From assembly GCA_029264775.1 (NCBI GenBank), contig JARHYT010000043.1, forward strand, positions 1-53,718: a stretch of 53,718 bases of DNA, written 5' to 3'. This document shows, in pieces, positions 15,753 through 25,158 of the stretch (position 1 is its first letter; each line of letters begins with the position of its first letter). Origin of the DNA: Helicobacter sp. GTDB taxonomy: Bacteria; Campylobacterota; Campylobacteria; Campylobacterales; Helicobacteraceae. The translations under genes and the position numbers were made by a program. The notes under the pieces are model-generated. The model made no database searches. It had not been told where the DNA came from and saw nothing but the letters and a program-made list of their open reading frames with translations.

Positions 15753-16049
15753 TAATATTTTAATAAATGAGTAATTTTATTAGTCGCTACGATAGCACGC
15801 TAAATTATATCCTAAAACCTAGATATATTTTGATTTTTATTCATTTATAAATTTATTTAGTGATTAATAGTTATATGGTTATTAATGATATATTCACGAC
15901 ATAGCAGGGTAAATAAAATTCATTAAGACATTAAATAACATCAATGTTAGGTGATAAAAACACATTATAAAATATGGCTAATATGAAATAGCCATCAATT
16001 GGGATATATAGTTAAGTTGCTATTCTAGTAGCTATAGATTTATATTGAA
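15753..16049. other. Intergenic region between fliN and the alcohol dehydrogenase
   Basis: About 300 bp holding upstream DNA of fliN and the downstream end of the dehydrogenase gene. No gene or strong structure was seen. Confidence 0.45.
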
Positions 16050-17147
16050 TCAAGAATAGGCTTGAATACTATTCATATCAATTACATATCTAAACCTTGC
16101 CTTACCGCTTGTTAGGTCATTATATGCCTTATCAATTTCATTAATATTTATAATTTCTGTTTCCGGATATATGTTGTGTTTTATTGAAAAGTCAAGCATT
16201 TCTTGAGTTTCTTTTATACCGCCAATCAATGAGCCATAAACCTTTTTACCTGCTGATAAAACAAGTTTTGTTAAATCAATTTTTGGTGAAACATTAATCG
16301 GAGGTAACCCAACAATTGCTAATTCTCCACCAAATTTTAATAGATCTATATAATCATGTATGTTATATGATGTTGGTATGGTGGATATTATAAAATCAAA
16401 TTTATCTTTAATATTTTTAGTATTCGTATAAAGTGCCTTTGCACCAAGTCTTATTGCATCATATTTTTTAAGATCATTTCTAGCAAACACACTAACTTCA
16501 GCACCCATATTTATAGCATATTTTAGAGCCATAACACCTAGCCCTCCAAAACCTGCTATACCAACTTTATTACCATTTTTTATATTACTAAATTTCAATG
16601 GAGAATAGGTAGTAATACCAGCACAAAGGAGCGGTGCAACTTTATCTAGCGGTGCATTTTTTGGCACAATAATTGCGAATTTTTCGCTTACTACTATATT
16701 ATTAGAGTAACCACCATATGTTGGGCGATTATCATGAAAATAATCAAGGCAGTCATAGGTAAAAACGACTTTTCCATTTTCGCAAAATTGTTCTTGACTT
16801 ATTTTGCAAGCTTCACATTCACCGCAGCTATTTACCATGCAACCAACACCAGCATAATCTCCAATTTTAAATTTACTCACATTTTTACCTATTGCGACTA
16901 CTTTTCCTACTATTTCGTGTCCCGGCACCATAGGGTAGATTCCATCTTTCCATTCACTCCTTGTGCTATGTATATCGCTATGGCATATACCTGCGTATAA
17001 TATTTCTATTAATATATCATGATCCTGCATAGAGTGTCTTTTAAAGTTAAATTGACTAAATGTATCATCTTTATGTGCTATAGCATAGCCTATTGAATCT
17101 ATTTCCTCTCCATTTTCAGCTTGAGTTAAATTGTTTTCTAATAGCAT
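16050..17147 (-). CDS. Zinc-dependent alcohol dehydrogenase (cinnamyl alcohol dehydrogenase type)
   Basis: Medium-chain, zinc-dependent, probably NADP(H)-using dehydrogenase that reduces aldehydes to alcohols, like the H. pylori cinnamyl alcohol dehydrogenase. At 365 aa it fits the family. The catalytic zinc motif is CHSDIHSTRSEW with GHEIVGKV; the structural zinc ligands are four Cys in the segment CGECEACKISQEQFC; the nucleotide fold is GIAGFGGLGVMALKYA. AAGGA 7 nt before the ATG supports the start, and a TATAAT lies 40 nt upstream. It is a single-gene unit. A role in aldehyde detoxification is inferred from the family. Confidence 0.92.
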   Translation of the reverse strand: MLLENNLTQAENGEEIDSIGYAIAHKDDTFSQFNFKRHSMQDHDILIEILYAGICHSDIHSTRSEWKDGIYPMVPGHEIVGKVVAIGKNVSKFKIGDYAGVGCMVNSCGECEACKISQEQFCENGKVVFTYDCLDYFHDNRPTYGGYSNNIVVSEKFAIIVPKNAPLDKVAPLLCAGITTYSPLKFSNIKNGNKVGIAGFGGLGVMALKYAINMGAEVSVFARNDLKKYDAIRLGAKALYTNTKNIKDKFDFIISTIPTSYNIHDYIDLLKFGGELAIVGLPPINVSPKIDLTKLVLSAGKKVYGSLIGGIKETQEMLDFSIKHNIYPETEIININEIDKAYNDLTSGKARFRYVIDMNSIQAYS

Positions 17148-17180
17148 AGCATTTCCTTATTCAAACAAGTTATACACGCA

Positions 17181-17186
17181 ATTATA
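17181..17186 (-). promoter_or_regulatory. -10 element of the alcohol dehydrogenase
   Basis: TATAAT on the minus strand, preceded by TTG. It predicts a start near 17174 and a ~27-nt leader. Confidence 0.5.
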
Positions 17187-17542
17187 CAATAAATTTTATT
17201 TGTGTAATTGTGTAGGTATTAATTTTTAGTGTTGAGTTAAATAAATTTAGATTATAAGATTTTATAATTTAAAAAGTATTATAAATTAATTATCTAATCA
17301 TATTGATTTTTACAATTGCCTAATACTTTATTAATGATAACTTTTTAAAACTTAACATGGTTTTAACAATATATACATATTTATTCTTACTATATTTATT
17401 TTAATTTTAGCAAAAATAATTGTAATTTAGTTTTAATTTTGCATAATTTTAAGAATATGCAATTTTATACCTAAAAATACATATTTTGGTGCTATAAATA
17501 ATTTTTTTAATAAAAATTTATACAAATTAAAAAAAACATGTG
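17187..17542. other. Intergenic region between divergent genes
   Basis: About 355 bp, extremely AT-rich, between the promoters of the alcohol dehydrogenase and cytochrome c-553. No gene or clear operator was identified. Confidence 0.45.
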
Positions 17543-17548
17543 TATAAT
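17543..17548 (+). promoter_or_regulatory. -10 element of cytochrome c-553
   Basis: TATAAT preceded directly by TG (ATGTGTATAAT). The predicted start near 17555 gives a ~26-nt leader containing AAAGGA. Confidence 0.6.
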
Positions 17549-17580
17549 ACATGAACCAAGAACTATTGAAAGGACAGAAT

Positions 17581-17886
17581 ATGAGAAAATTGTTGCCACT
17601 AATGGCTGTTGTAGGTTTAAGTAGTTTTGTTTTTGCTAGTGATGCAGCAAGCATTGTTGCTAAACAATGTAAGACTTGCCATGGTGCTAAAATGGAGAAA
17701 TCTTATCTAAATAAAACTGCTGTTGTTAATACTCTTAGTAGCGAAGAGATTAAGAAGGATTTGTTGGGATATAAGGCTGGTACTCTTAATAAGTATAAAA
17801 TGGGTGGTCAAATGAAAGCACAAGTAGCTAGATTGAGTGAAGGTGATATTGATGCTTTAGCAAAGTATATACCTACACTTAAATAG
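17581..17886 (+). CDS. Periplasmic cytochrome c-553
   Basis: Small soluble c-type cytochrome that carries electrons from the bc1 complex to the cbb3 oxidase in the periplasm. The 101-aa precursor has a Sec signal peptide (MRKLLPLMAVVGLSSFVFA, cleaved after Ala19), then the heme-binding CKTCHGAKM, a Met axial ligand region (KMGGQMKAQVARLS), and a closing helix IDALAKYIPTLK. The ATG at 17581 is chosen because AAAGGA lies just upstream and the signal peptide starts there, although the frame is open to 17551. It resembles H. pylori HP1227. The gene stands alone with its own promoter and terminator. Confidence 0.94.
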   Translation: MRKLLPLMAVVGLSSFVFASDAASIVAKQCKTCHGAKMEKSYLNKTAVVNTLSSEEIKKDLLGYKAGTLNKYKMGGQMKAQVARLSEGDIDALAKYIPTLK

Positions 17887-17918
17887 TGCATATAGCTTTA
17901 TATTTAATTTATTGTTGT

Positions 17919-17965
17919 GTTTATGCGGTTTAGTTGGCTTTTTGGTTTTCTTCGCATAAACTTTT
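17919..17965 (+). terminator. Probable terminator of cytochrome c-553
   Basis: A perfect 9-bp stem GTTTATGCG/CGCATAAAC (17919-17927, 17953-17961) with a 25-nt loop, followed by TTTT. The large loop makes it less certain. Confidence 0.5.
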
Positions 17966-18029
17966 CCTCTATTTCATATTATTTTAGTTAGGTTTATTAT
18001 TCATTATCCTTAGCTTTATATCATTAATT

Positions 18030-18710
18030 ATGGTTGGTTATTTGTTTAAATTAGATACATTTTTAGATATTAGCTTTGTTGTTGATATATTACCGCTTTT
18101 TTATAATGCTTTGGTTTTAACCCTTAAAATATCTTTATATGGCGTAATTGGTGCAATTTTTGTGGGCTTTGTTTCCTCTATTGTTATTTACTATAATGTA
18201 AAGCCATTAACATGGGCTGTGAATATTTATATAGAAATTTCTCGCAATACTCCTCTTATTATACAATTGTTCTTTTTATATTTTGGGCTATCATATTGGA
18301 TAGAAATTCCAAGTTTTTGGTGTGCTGTTATAGGCGTTATTTTTCTTGGTGGAAGTTATATGTCTGAATCTTTTCGCTTGGGATTGCAATCTGTTAAAAA
18401 GGTGCAAATAGAGTCTGCTCTTTCACTAGGTTTTAGTAATTTTCAAATATTTAGATACATAATATTTCCTCAGAGTATTCCATTGAGCACACCATCTATT
18501 TGTGCAAATATATTATTTTTGATTAAAGAAACTTCAATAGTTGGCATAATAGCTCTTGAAGATTTAATGTCTGTTACAAAAGAAGTCATTGGAAATTATG
18601 GACAAACAAACGAAGCTTTATTTCTACTAATATGCTCTTATCTAATAGTGTTATTGCCACTAAGCCTATTGTTTTCTTATATTGAGAGTATATATAGAAA
18701 AAATATTTAA
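18030..18710 (+). CDS. Polar amino-acid ABC transporter permease (HisM/GlnP type, orphan)
   Basis: Inner-membrane permease of the polar amino-acid uptake family. The 226-aa protein has about five membrane helices, the N-terminal HEQRo signature (LFYNALVLTLKISLYGVIGA...EISRNTPLIIQLFF) and the EAA loop ESALSLGFSNFQIFRYIIFP that contacts the ATPase. H. pylori has two such permeases in its glutamine transporter cluster; here only one is present, with no binding protein, ATPase or second permease beside it. The start lacks a convincing ribosome binding site. The substrate is not resolved. Confidence 0.85.
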   Translation: MVGYLFKLDTFLDISFVVDILPLFYNALVLTLKISLYGVIGAIFVGFVSSIVIYYNVKPLTWAVNIYIEISRNTPLIIQLFFLYFGLSYWIEIPSFWCAVIGVIFLGGSYMSESFRLGLQSVKKVQIESALSLGFSNFQIFRYIIFPQSIPLSTPSICANILFLIKETSIVGIIALEDLMSVTKEVIGNYGQTNEALFLLICSYLIVLLPLSLLFSYIESIYRKNI

Positions 18711-18723
18711 AATGAAAGTAAGC

Positions 18724-20118
18724 CTACAATCCCATTTTACCCGGATTTAAAATATTATTTGGATCAAATGCCTTTTTTAGATTTCTAAATAATTGCATTT
18801 CTTCTTCGCTAAAGGCTAGATTCATGAATGGGGCTTTTGCTAAACCAATGCCATGTTCCCCACTCAATGTTCCATCTAGCTTAACTGCAATCTTAAATAT
18901 TTCTGTAATTGCCTCATGCCCTTTATGTATGTCTTCTAAATTTTCTACCATTACATTTGTATGGACATTACCATCACCTGTATGCCCAAAACATGGAATC
19001 TTAAAGCCATACTTTTTGCTAACCTCATCAATTTTTCTTAGTAAATCAGGTAATTTGGATCTTGGAACTGTTATATCCTCATTTAATTTCTTCTTACCAT
19101 ACATACTTATACTTTGACTTGCATTTTTTCTAGCAAACCATAAATCTTCACCTTCTTTAGAATCTTTCGCAACTTTAAATTGCGTGCAATTATTTTCTTT
19201 AAATTTGGTTTCTATTTGTTCTAATTGATATATTATCTCTTCTTCTAGGTTTCCATCCACTTCTGTTATAAGTATTGCACCTGCTTCAGTAGGTAGCCCT
19301 TTATTAAATTTTTTCTCTACTGCACGAATAGATAAATTATCTAAAAATTCCATAGCTACAGGTACAACTCCACTAGCCATAGTTTTATATACTGCATTCA
19401 TTGCATCATCTATGGTGTTAAAAACTCCCATAGCACTGCGTTTAAACTTAGGTTTGGATATAAGCTTTAGTGTTATTTCTGTTATGACAGCTAATGTCCC
19501 CTCACTAGCTATAAGAGTTCCTGCGATGTTGTAACCTGCTACATCCTTAATAGTTCTTTTGCCTGCTCGTATAATATCTCCATTTGGTAAAACTGCACGA
19601 ATAGCCATTACATAATCTTTTGTGATTCCATATTTTGCGGCTCTCATTCCACCAGCATTTTCACTCACATTGCCACCTATTGTACTTTGATTTTCACTAG
19701 CAGGATCAGGTGGATAAAACAATCCATGAGATTCTACAAAGTTTTGTAGATCTTTGTTGATTACACCCGGTTGCACTCTCACTACAAGATTTTTTTCATC
19801 AAGTTCCAATATTTTATTCATATATTTTTCTAATGCTATAATTACTCCACCTTGTGTAGTAATACTTCCGCCAGTGAAACCACTCCCAGCACCTCGTGGT
19901 ACAACAGGTATTAGATTTTCGTTGCAGTATTTTAAAATTTTGCTAATTTCTTCTTCATTTTTGGGGAATAAAACAATGTCTGGTTCTCTCTCTTCTCTTG
20001 TAGCATCATAACTATATGCTAGTTTATGCAATTTATCTGCTTTGGCATTTTCTTTGCCTAACATATCTTCAAAGCTTTTTAAATGTGTACTTACATCTCT
20101 CATTTTATGTATTGACAT
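18724..20118 (-). CDS. glcD: FAD-linked glycolate/D-lactate oxidase subunit GlcD
   Basis: Flavoprotein oxidising 2-hydroxy acids such as glycolate or D-lactate, passing electrons to the respiratory chain. The 464-aa length is typical. The FAD-binding PCMH domain shows IPVVPRGAGSGFTGG and NVSENAGGMRAAKYG, and the C-terminal oxidase domain has PCFGHTGDGNVHTNV and LSGEHGIGLAKAPFM with the conserved catalytic His residues. AAGGAT precedes the ATG. The iron-sulfur partner glcF is not adjacent. Substrate choice between glycolate and D-lactate is open. It is convergent with the orphan permease and divergent from lepA. Confidence 0.9.
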   Translation of the reverse strand: MSIHKMRDVSTHLKSFEDMLGKENAKADKLHKLAYSYDATREEREPDIVLFPKNEEEISKILKYCNENLIPVVPRGAGSGFTGGSITTQGGVIIALEKYMNKILELDEKNLVVRVQPGVINKDLQNFVESHGLFYPPDPASENQSTIGGNVSENAGGMRAAKYGITKDYVMAIRAVLPNGDIIRAGKRTIKDVAGYNIAGTLIASEGTLAVITEITLKLISKPKFKRSAMGVFNTIDDAMNAVYKTMASGVVPVAMEFLDNLSIRAVEKKFNKGLPTEAGAILITEVDGNLEEEIIYQLEQIETKFKENNCTQFKVAKDSKEGEDLWFARKNASQSISMYGKKKLNEDITVPRSKLPDLLRKIDEVSKKYGFKIPCFGHTGDGNVHTNVMVENLEDIHKGHEAITEIFKIAVKLDGTLSGEHGIGLAKAPFMNLAFSEEEMQLFRNLKKAFDPNNILNPGKMGL

Positions 20119-20255
20119 TCATAATCCTTATCTTAACAATTGCAATATATTACTTACTTTTAACAAATTTTGAGTTAAAATATTTAGATTCTTTGTTTTA
20201 TTGCCCTATGTAATTTGTATTATACAGCTATTTATGTTATTATTGAAAATTATGA

Positions 20256-20261
20256 TAAAAT
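20256..20261 (+). promoter_or_regulatory. Extended -10 of lepA
   Basis: TGATAAAAT gives an extended -10. The predicted start near 20268 yields a ~24-nt leader with GAGG. Confidence 0.45.
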
Positions 20262-20291
20262 CCTTAGTAAAATTAATAATGAGGCGATTTA

Positions 20292-22085
20292 ATGCAAAGT
20301 AACATTAGGAATTTCTCGATTATAGCACATATAGATCATGGTAAAAGCACGATTGCAGATTGTTTATTGCAAACATGTGGTAGCGTATCACAGAGGGAAG
20401 TAAGCTCTCAAATGATGGATACTATGGATATAGAGAAAGAAAGAGGCATAACAATAAAAGCCCAAAGTGCTAGATTAATATATAAATACAACAATGAAGA
20501 GTATATTTTAAATCTGATAGATACACCCGGACATGTTGATTTTAGCTATGAGGTTTCAAGATCGCTAAAGTCGTGTGAAGGAGTTTTGTTGATTGTTGAT
20601 GCTAGTCAAGGGATACAGGCACAAACAATAGCAAATGTATATATAGCTCTTGATAATAACCTTGAGATTATTCCAGTAATAAATAAGATTGATTTGCCAG
20701 CAGCACAGCCACAAAAAGTTATTGAAGAGATTGAGGAAATATTGGGTCTTGATTGTTCTAATGCGGTATTAGTTAGTGCTAAAACAGGGCAGGGTATAGA
20801 TGAATTATTGCAAAGTATTATCACATTAATACCACCACCAAATATACAAAATTCAAAGCCACTTAAGGCACTTGTGTATGATTCATGGTTTGATAATTAT
20901 TTAGGTGCGTTAGGGCTTATTCGTATCATGGAGGGTGAATTAAAAAAAGGTGATATGGTAAAAACCATGAGCTCTAATAATTCTTACCAAGTTTTGGGTT
21001 TGGAATATCCACATCCACTTAAAAAACAGGTTACAGAGATTCTAAAAAGTGGCGAAATTGGAATCTTAAATCTTGGTTTAAAGAGTGTTACTGAAATGGC
21101 TGTGGGCGATACAATAACACTTTTAGAGAATCCAACTCAAACACCAATAGATGGATTTATGCCAGCAAAGCCATTTGTATTTGCAGGTATCTATCCCATT
21201 GATACAGATAGATTTGAGGATTTAAGAGATGCTTTAAATAAATTAAAATTAAATGATTCTGCTTTGCAATTTGAACCAGAAAGTAGCGTGGCTTTGGGAT
21301 TTGGTTTTCGTGTAGGTTTTCTAGGCTTATTACATATGGAGGTTGTAAAAGAGAGATTAGAGAGAGAATTTAATCTTGACTTAATAGCATCAGCTCCTAC
21401 AGTTGTTTATGAGGTTGGATTAACAGATGGTAGTAGTGTTATGGTGCAAAATCCTAGTGAATTACCACCAGAGCAAAAGATAGCATATATTAAAGAACCT
21501 TTTGTTAGAGCTACAATAATAACACCAACAGAATTTTTAGGAAATATAATTGTTCTTTTAAACAACAAAAGGGGTATTCAAGAAAACATGGAATATCTTA
21601 ATGAAAATAGAGTTATGTTGGTTTATGCGTTACCTAGCAATGAAATAATTATGGATTTTTATGATAAGCTAAAGAGTCAAACAAAGGGTTATGCTAGTTT
21701 TGATTATGAGCCTATAGAATATAGGGAGGGAAATTTGATTAAACTTGATATAAGAGTTGCAGGCGAAGTTGTTGATGCATTAAGTGTAATAGTGGATAAA
21801 ACGAAAAGCTATGAAAGGGGAAAGGCTTTGGTAACTGCTATGAAAGAAATTGTTCCGCGACAATTATTTGAAGTGGCAATACAAGCTAGTATTGGAAATA
21901 AAGTAATTGCTAGAGAAACGGTTAAATCAATGGGAAAAAATGTAACAGCAAAATGTTATGGCGGCGATATAACAAGAAAAAGAAAATTATTAGAGAAACA
22001 AAAGGAAGGCAAGAAAAGGTTAAAAGCAATTGGAAAAGTTGAGATTCCGCAGGAGGCATTTTTAGCGGTATTAAAAATTGACTAA
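20292..22085 (+). CDS. lepA: Elongation factor 4 (LepA)
   Basis: Translational GTPase that acts on stalled or mistranslocated ribosomes and helps initiation under stress. The 597-aa protein is of normal length and shows all G motifs: AHIDHGKST (G1), [16 protein letters not shown] (G3), [10 protein letters not shown] (G4) and VSAKTGQGI (G5). The LepA-specific C-terminal domain ends [18 protein letters not shown], a segment that enters the ribosome. GAGGCGATTTA before the ATG provides the start. It is a single gene between glcD and a GNAT gene on the opposite strand. Confidence 0.98.
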   Translation: MQSNIRNFSIIAHIDHGKSTIADCLLQTCGSVSQREVSSQMMDTMDIEKERGITIKAQSARLIYKYNNEEYILNLIDTPGHVDFSYEVSRSLKSCEGVLLIVDASQGIQAQTIANVYIALDNNLEIIPVINKIDLPAAQPQKVIEEIEEILGLDCSNAVLVSAKTGQGIDELLQSIITLIPPPNIQNSKPLKALVYDSWFDNYLGALGLIRIMEGELKKGDMVKTMSSNNSYQVLGLEYPHPLKKQVTEILKSGEIGILNLGLKSVTEMAVGDTITLLENPTQTPIDGFMPAKPFVFAGIYPIDTDRFEDLRDALNKLKLNDSALQFEPESSVALGFGFRVGFLGLLHMEVVKERLEREFNLDLIASAPTVVYEVGLTDGSSVMVQNPSELPPEQKIAYIKEPFVRATIITPTEFLGNIIVLLNNKRGIQENMEYLNENRVMLVYALPSNEIIMDFYDKLKSQTKGYASFDYEPIEYREGNLIKLDIRVAGEVVDALSVIVDKTKSYERGKALVTAMKEIVPRQLFEVAIQASIGNKVIARETVKSMGKNVTAKCYGGDITRKRKLLEKQKEGKKRLKAIGKVEIPQEAFLAVLKID

Positions 22086-22260
22086 CGATTCAATTTTAAA
22101 TATCTAAGCATGTTTTTTATTTTTTTTATTTCAAGTTAATAACTCTTTATAGTATATTTACCCGCATTATTGCAGAATGATATTCCATGATATTTTTATT
22201 TGTAATTTCAATGTGGAAATGGTTTACTGCCCTATATTTCATTATTGCTAATTTTATTAC

Positions 22261-22716
22261 TCATAGTTTAGCTTTAACTAGATTTCTAACATTATTTGTA
22301 TCAAGTATAAGCTCATATAGGTTGCAACTATCTTTTATCGACCAACCAATATCACGCCAAAATAAATTCCCTATGCCATTATCCTTGAAAGCAATTAAGT
22401 TAATATGTGTAGCACCTTCTTTTTTTAATGATTCTATAACAAATTCTACCATACTCTTACCAACACCTTTATGCCTGTAATCTTCTCTCACACATACATG
22501 ATAAAAGTATGCACATCTACCATCATAGCCACACAATATACTACCTACCACATCATTATTGTGTAAGGTAACAACATTTGTATTTGGATTTTTACTTAAG
22601 AATTTTTCTATACCCATAAAAGAATCATCAACATCTCTTATATAAAATCCATTTATACTTTTCCATAATTTTAATACCTTGTCATAATCATGTATTGTCA
22701 TCACACGCAATTGCAT
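22261..22716 (-). CDS. GNAT-family N-acetyltransferase
   Basis: Cytoplasmic acetyltransferase using acetyl-CoA. The 151-aa protein has the GNAT fold: LRVMTIHDYDKVLKLWKSI at the start, a central strand VVGSILCGYDGRCAYFYHVC, and the acetyl-CoA loop VREDYRHKGVGKSMVEFVI (R/Q-x-x-G-x-G/A). The C-terminus IGNLFWRDIGWSIKDSCNLYEL is also typical. The acceptor substrate cannot be named. AGAGG lies 6 nt before the ATG. It is a lone gene, 108 bp downstream of the anchored unknown gene on the same strand. Confidence 0.88.
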   Translation of the reverse strand: MQLRVMTIHDYDKVLKLWKSINGFYIRDVDDSFMGIEKFLSKNPNTNVVTLHNNDVVGSILCGYDGRCAYFYHVCVREDYRHKGVGKSMVEFVIESLKKEGATHINLIAFKDNGIGNLFWRDIGWSIKDSCNLYELILDTNNVRNLVKAKL

Positions 22717-22824
22717 ATAAAACCTCTAGTAAAAAATAAGCCTAACATTATAAATTATAAAATTAAATGATTATGTTAGGTATATTATTTTATGTTGTTT
22801 ATTCTATAGTTTAGTCGCTATTGA

Positions 22825-23586
22825 CTATTTCTGCACTTTTAAGTATTTTAAGTTGTTAAGCTCTTGTATAATCTTATTTGCTTCTACTTCGTTATTTTCT
22901 TTCTTTAGCAATATAGTATATAATTCATAGATTTCCATGTAATTAGAATCCTTATATTGTGCTAATGCCAACCATGCTCTAGCCTCTGTTATATTATTTT
23001 CATATAGTTTATTTTTTGCAATATTTACTATATTTTCTATTGTTGCATACCCAGATATATCCGGAAATGATTTACTTGTAATTTTTGGCATCTTTATTTT
23101 TATGCAATCCTTGTTGGATGCCTCACTTATATAGTTTTCACTCTTTGGTATATTATTATCCTTATCTCTTAAACTCTTTAATGGTAAATATCCACGCAAG
23201 AGAAATTCATCCCCTATTATTGCCACTAAAACCCATTGTTGCATTATAGATTTAAGAATTATTTGTAAATCTGAATCTAAAATATCTTGAGGGAAATCAA
23301 AACATATTATTTGTCCTTTTTTAATTTTAAAAATTGTTTTGCTACTATTGCTATGTGATTGTTTTATATCTATTTTTTTCGCAGTTTTGTAACATTCAAA
23401 TTTATGTTTTTCATATTTTTTTGTATTGTGTAAGCAAATATCAATATATTCTATTTCATGTTGCATAAAATTTGTGTTTTGATATGATTCTTTTATAATG
23501 TGTTTTTGTGTATTTAGTTTTATGTATGAAAGGATGCAAATCACGCAAACTAATGCAATTACTAATGCACGCAATATAAACTCCAT
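22825..23586 (-). CDS. Membrane-anchored hypothetical protein
   Basis: A 253-residue protein that I do not recognise. It starts with a signal anchor (residues ~4-22, ILRALVIALVCVICILSYI). The middle region (residues ~85-140) reads like a small beta domain (TIFKIKKGQIICFDF, WVLVAIIGDEFLLRGYLPL) somewhat like an SH3-type fold, and the last ~70 residues are helical with a TPR-like look (ITEARAWLALAQYKDSN, then KENNEVEANKIIQEL). A periplasmic location is inferred. No good ribosome binding site is seen before the ATG. It is divergent from gatB. Confidence 0.65.
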   Translation of the reverse strand: MEFILRALVIALVCVICILSYIKLNTQKHIIKESYQNTNFMQHEIEYIDICLHNTKKYEKHKFECYKTAKKIDIKQSHSNSSKTIFKIKKGQIICFDFPQDILDSDLQIILKSIMQQWVLVAIIGDEFLLRGYLPLKSLRDKDNNIPKSENYISEASNKDCIKIKMPKITSKSFPDISGYATIENIVNIAKNKLYENNITEARAWLALAQYKDSNYMEIYELYTILLKKENNEVEANKIIQELNNLKYLKVQK

Positions 23587-23690
23587 TTAAGATTTATGCT
23601 TATTTACTTCATGTAATTATAATTATAGACTTTATTTATTGCGTCAATATCTTGTTTTTGCAGTAAAGATTATATGTTGTAAGGAAGCTT

Positions 23691-25121
23691 ATGAGTATGT
23701 TTGAAACAATTATTGGTTTAGAAGTTCATGTTCAACTCAATACTAAAACAAAGATATTTTGTTCTTGCGCAACTAGTTTTGGGGAGAATCCAAATACAAA
23801 TACATGCCCTGTGTGTTTGGGCTTACCGGGGGCATTACCTGTTTTAAATAAGGAGGCTGTAGCAAAAGCTATATCGTTTGGTTGTGCTATTGGGGCAGAA
23901 ATTAATCAAAATTCTATATTTGCAAGAAAAAATTATTTTTATCCAGATTTACCAAAGGCATATCAAATCAGTCAATTTGAGATTCCAATAGTAGGGAAGG
24001 GTAATATAGAAATTGAAGTAGATGGTATTACAAAAACTATAGGTATCACCCGAGCACATTTAGAAGAGGATGCCGGTAAAAATATACATGAGGGTAATTG
24101 TTCAAAGATTGATTTAAATAGAGCATGTACACCATTACTAGAAATAGTTAGTGAGCCAGATATGAGAAGCAGTGCAGAAGCAATTGCATATCTAAAAAAA
24201 TTACATTCAATTGTAAGATTTTTGGAAATAAGTGATGCAAACATGCAGGAGGGTAGCTTTAGATGTGATGCTAATGTATCAATTCGTCCAAAAGGTGAGG
24301 ATAAATTCTATACGCGTGTTGAGATTAAGAATCTAAATAGCTTTAAATTCATACAAAAAGCTATAGAGTATGAAGTTCAAAGGCAACAGAATGCGTTTGA
24401 GAATGGGACATATGAGGATGAAGTATATCAAGAAACAAGGCTATTTGATACAGATAAAGGTGTTACAAAGTCTATGAGAGGTAAGGAAGAAAGTGCAGAT
24501 TATAGATACTTTAACGATCCTGATTTATTGCCTGTATTTTTAGATGATGAGCTACTAAATAGGGCTAGAAATATTCCTGAAATGCCAGATGTAAAGGTAA
24601 AAAGGTATATTGAAACACTTGGATTAAAAGATAGTGATGCAAGAATTTTAACTCAAGATTTAGATTCAACAAAATATTTTGAGTATTTGATAGATAATGG
24701 CATATCCCCAAGAATTGCATATACATGGTTAAGCGTTGAGCTACAAGGTAGGTTAAAAAATGGTAATACACTTGCAACTTGTGGAATCACTAAGCAGACA
24801 TTTGCCACCTTAGTAAGAAGAATAGAGGAAAAAAAGATTAGTGGAGCAGGTGGTAAAGAAATACTAGATATTTTAGTTGAAAATAAGGGTGGGGATGTTG
24901 ATTTGCTTATTAAAGATTTAGGTTTAGAGCAAATTAGTGATGATAATGCCATACTTAGTGTAATTGAATCTGTTTTAGATTCTAATGCTGATAAGGTTGA
25001 GGAATATAAGGCGGGTAAAGAAAAAATGTTAGGATTTTTTGTAGGACAAGTTATGAAGCAAACAAAAGGTATGAATCCAATAAAGGTTAATGAATTGTTG
25101 AAACAAAAACTAAATTCATAA
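23691..25121 (+). CDS. gatB: Asp-tRNA(Asn)/Glu-tRNA(Gln) amidotransferase subunit B
   Basis: GatB is the tRNA-binding kinase/transamidase subunit of GatCAB, which turns Glu-tRNA(Gln) and Asp-tRNA(Asn) into Gln- and Asn-tRNAs in bacteria lacking GlnRS or AsnRS. The 476-aa protein shows [20 protein letters not shown], the zinc Cys set ([20 protein letters not shown]), [16 protein letters not shown], and a C-terminal YqeY tail ([16 protein letters not shown]). AAGGA 5 nt before ATG 23691 supports the start. gatA and gatC are not in the window. It is followed by the MetE-like gene after 37 bp on the same strand. Confidence 0.98.
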   Translation: MSMFETIIGLEVHVQLNTKTKIFCSCATSFGENPNTNTCPVCLGLPGALPVLNKEAVAKAISFGCAIGAEINQNSIFARKNYFYPDLPKAYQISQFEIPIVGKGNIEIEVDGITKTIGITRAHLEEDAGKNIHEGNCSKIDLNRACTPLLEIVSEPDMRSSAEAIAYLKKLHSIVRFLEISDANMQEGSFRCDANVSIRPKGEDKFYTRVEIKNLNSFKFIQKAIEYEVQRQQNAFENGTYEDEVYQETRLFDTDKGVTKSMRGKEESADYRYFNDPDLLPVFLDDELLNRARNIPEMPDVKVKRYIETLGLKDSDARILTQDLDSTKYFEYLIDNGISPRIAYTWLSVELQGRLKNGNTLATCGITKQTFATLVRRIEEKKISGAGGKEILDILVENKGGDVDLLIKDLGLEQISDDNAILSVIESVLDSNADKVEEYKAGKEKMLGFFVGQVMKQTKGMNPIKVNELLKQKLNS

Positions 25122-25158
25122 AATACTTTAATGCAAAATTGATCAACTAAGGTTATAT

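Noticed and set aside
15722-15800. Sigma-54 or sigma-28 promoter for fliN
   Set aside because: No GG-N10-GC or GCCGATAA-type box was found; a plain TATAAT is present.
18824-20011. Plus-strand frames antisense to glcD
   Set aside because: They are shadows of a conserved gene, with no ribosome binding sites and unusual Ser/Pro-rich composition.
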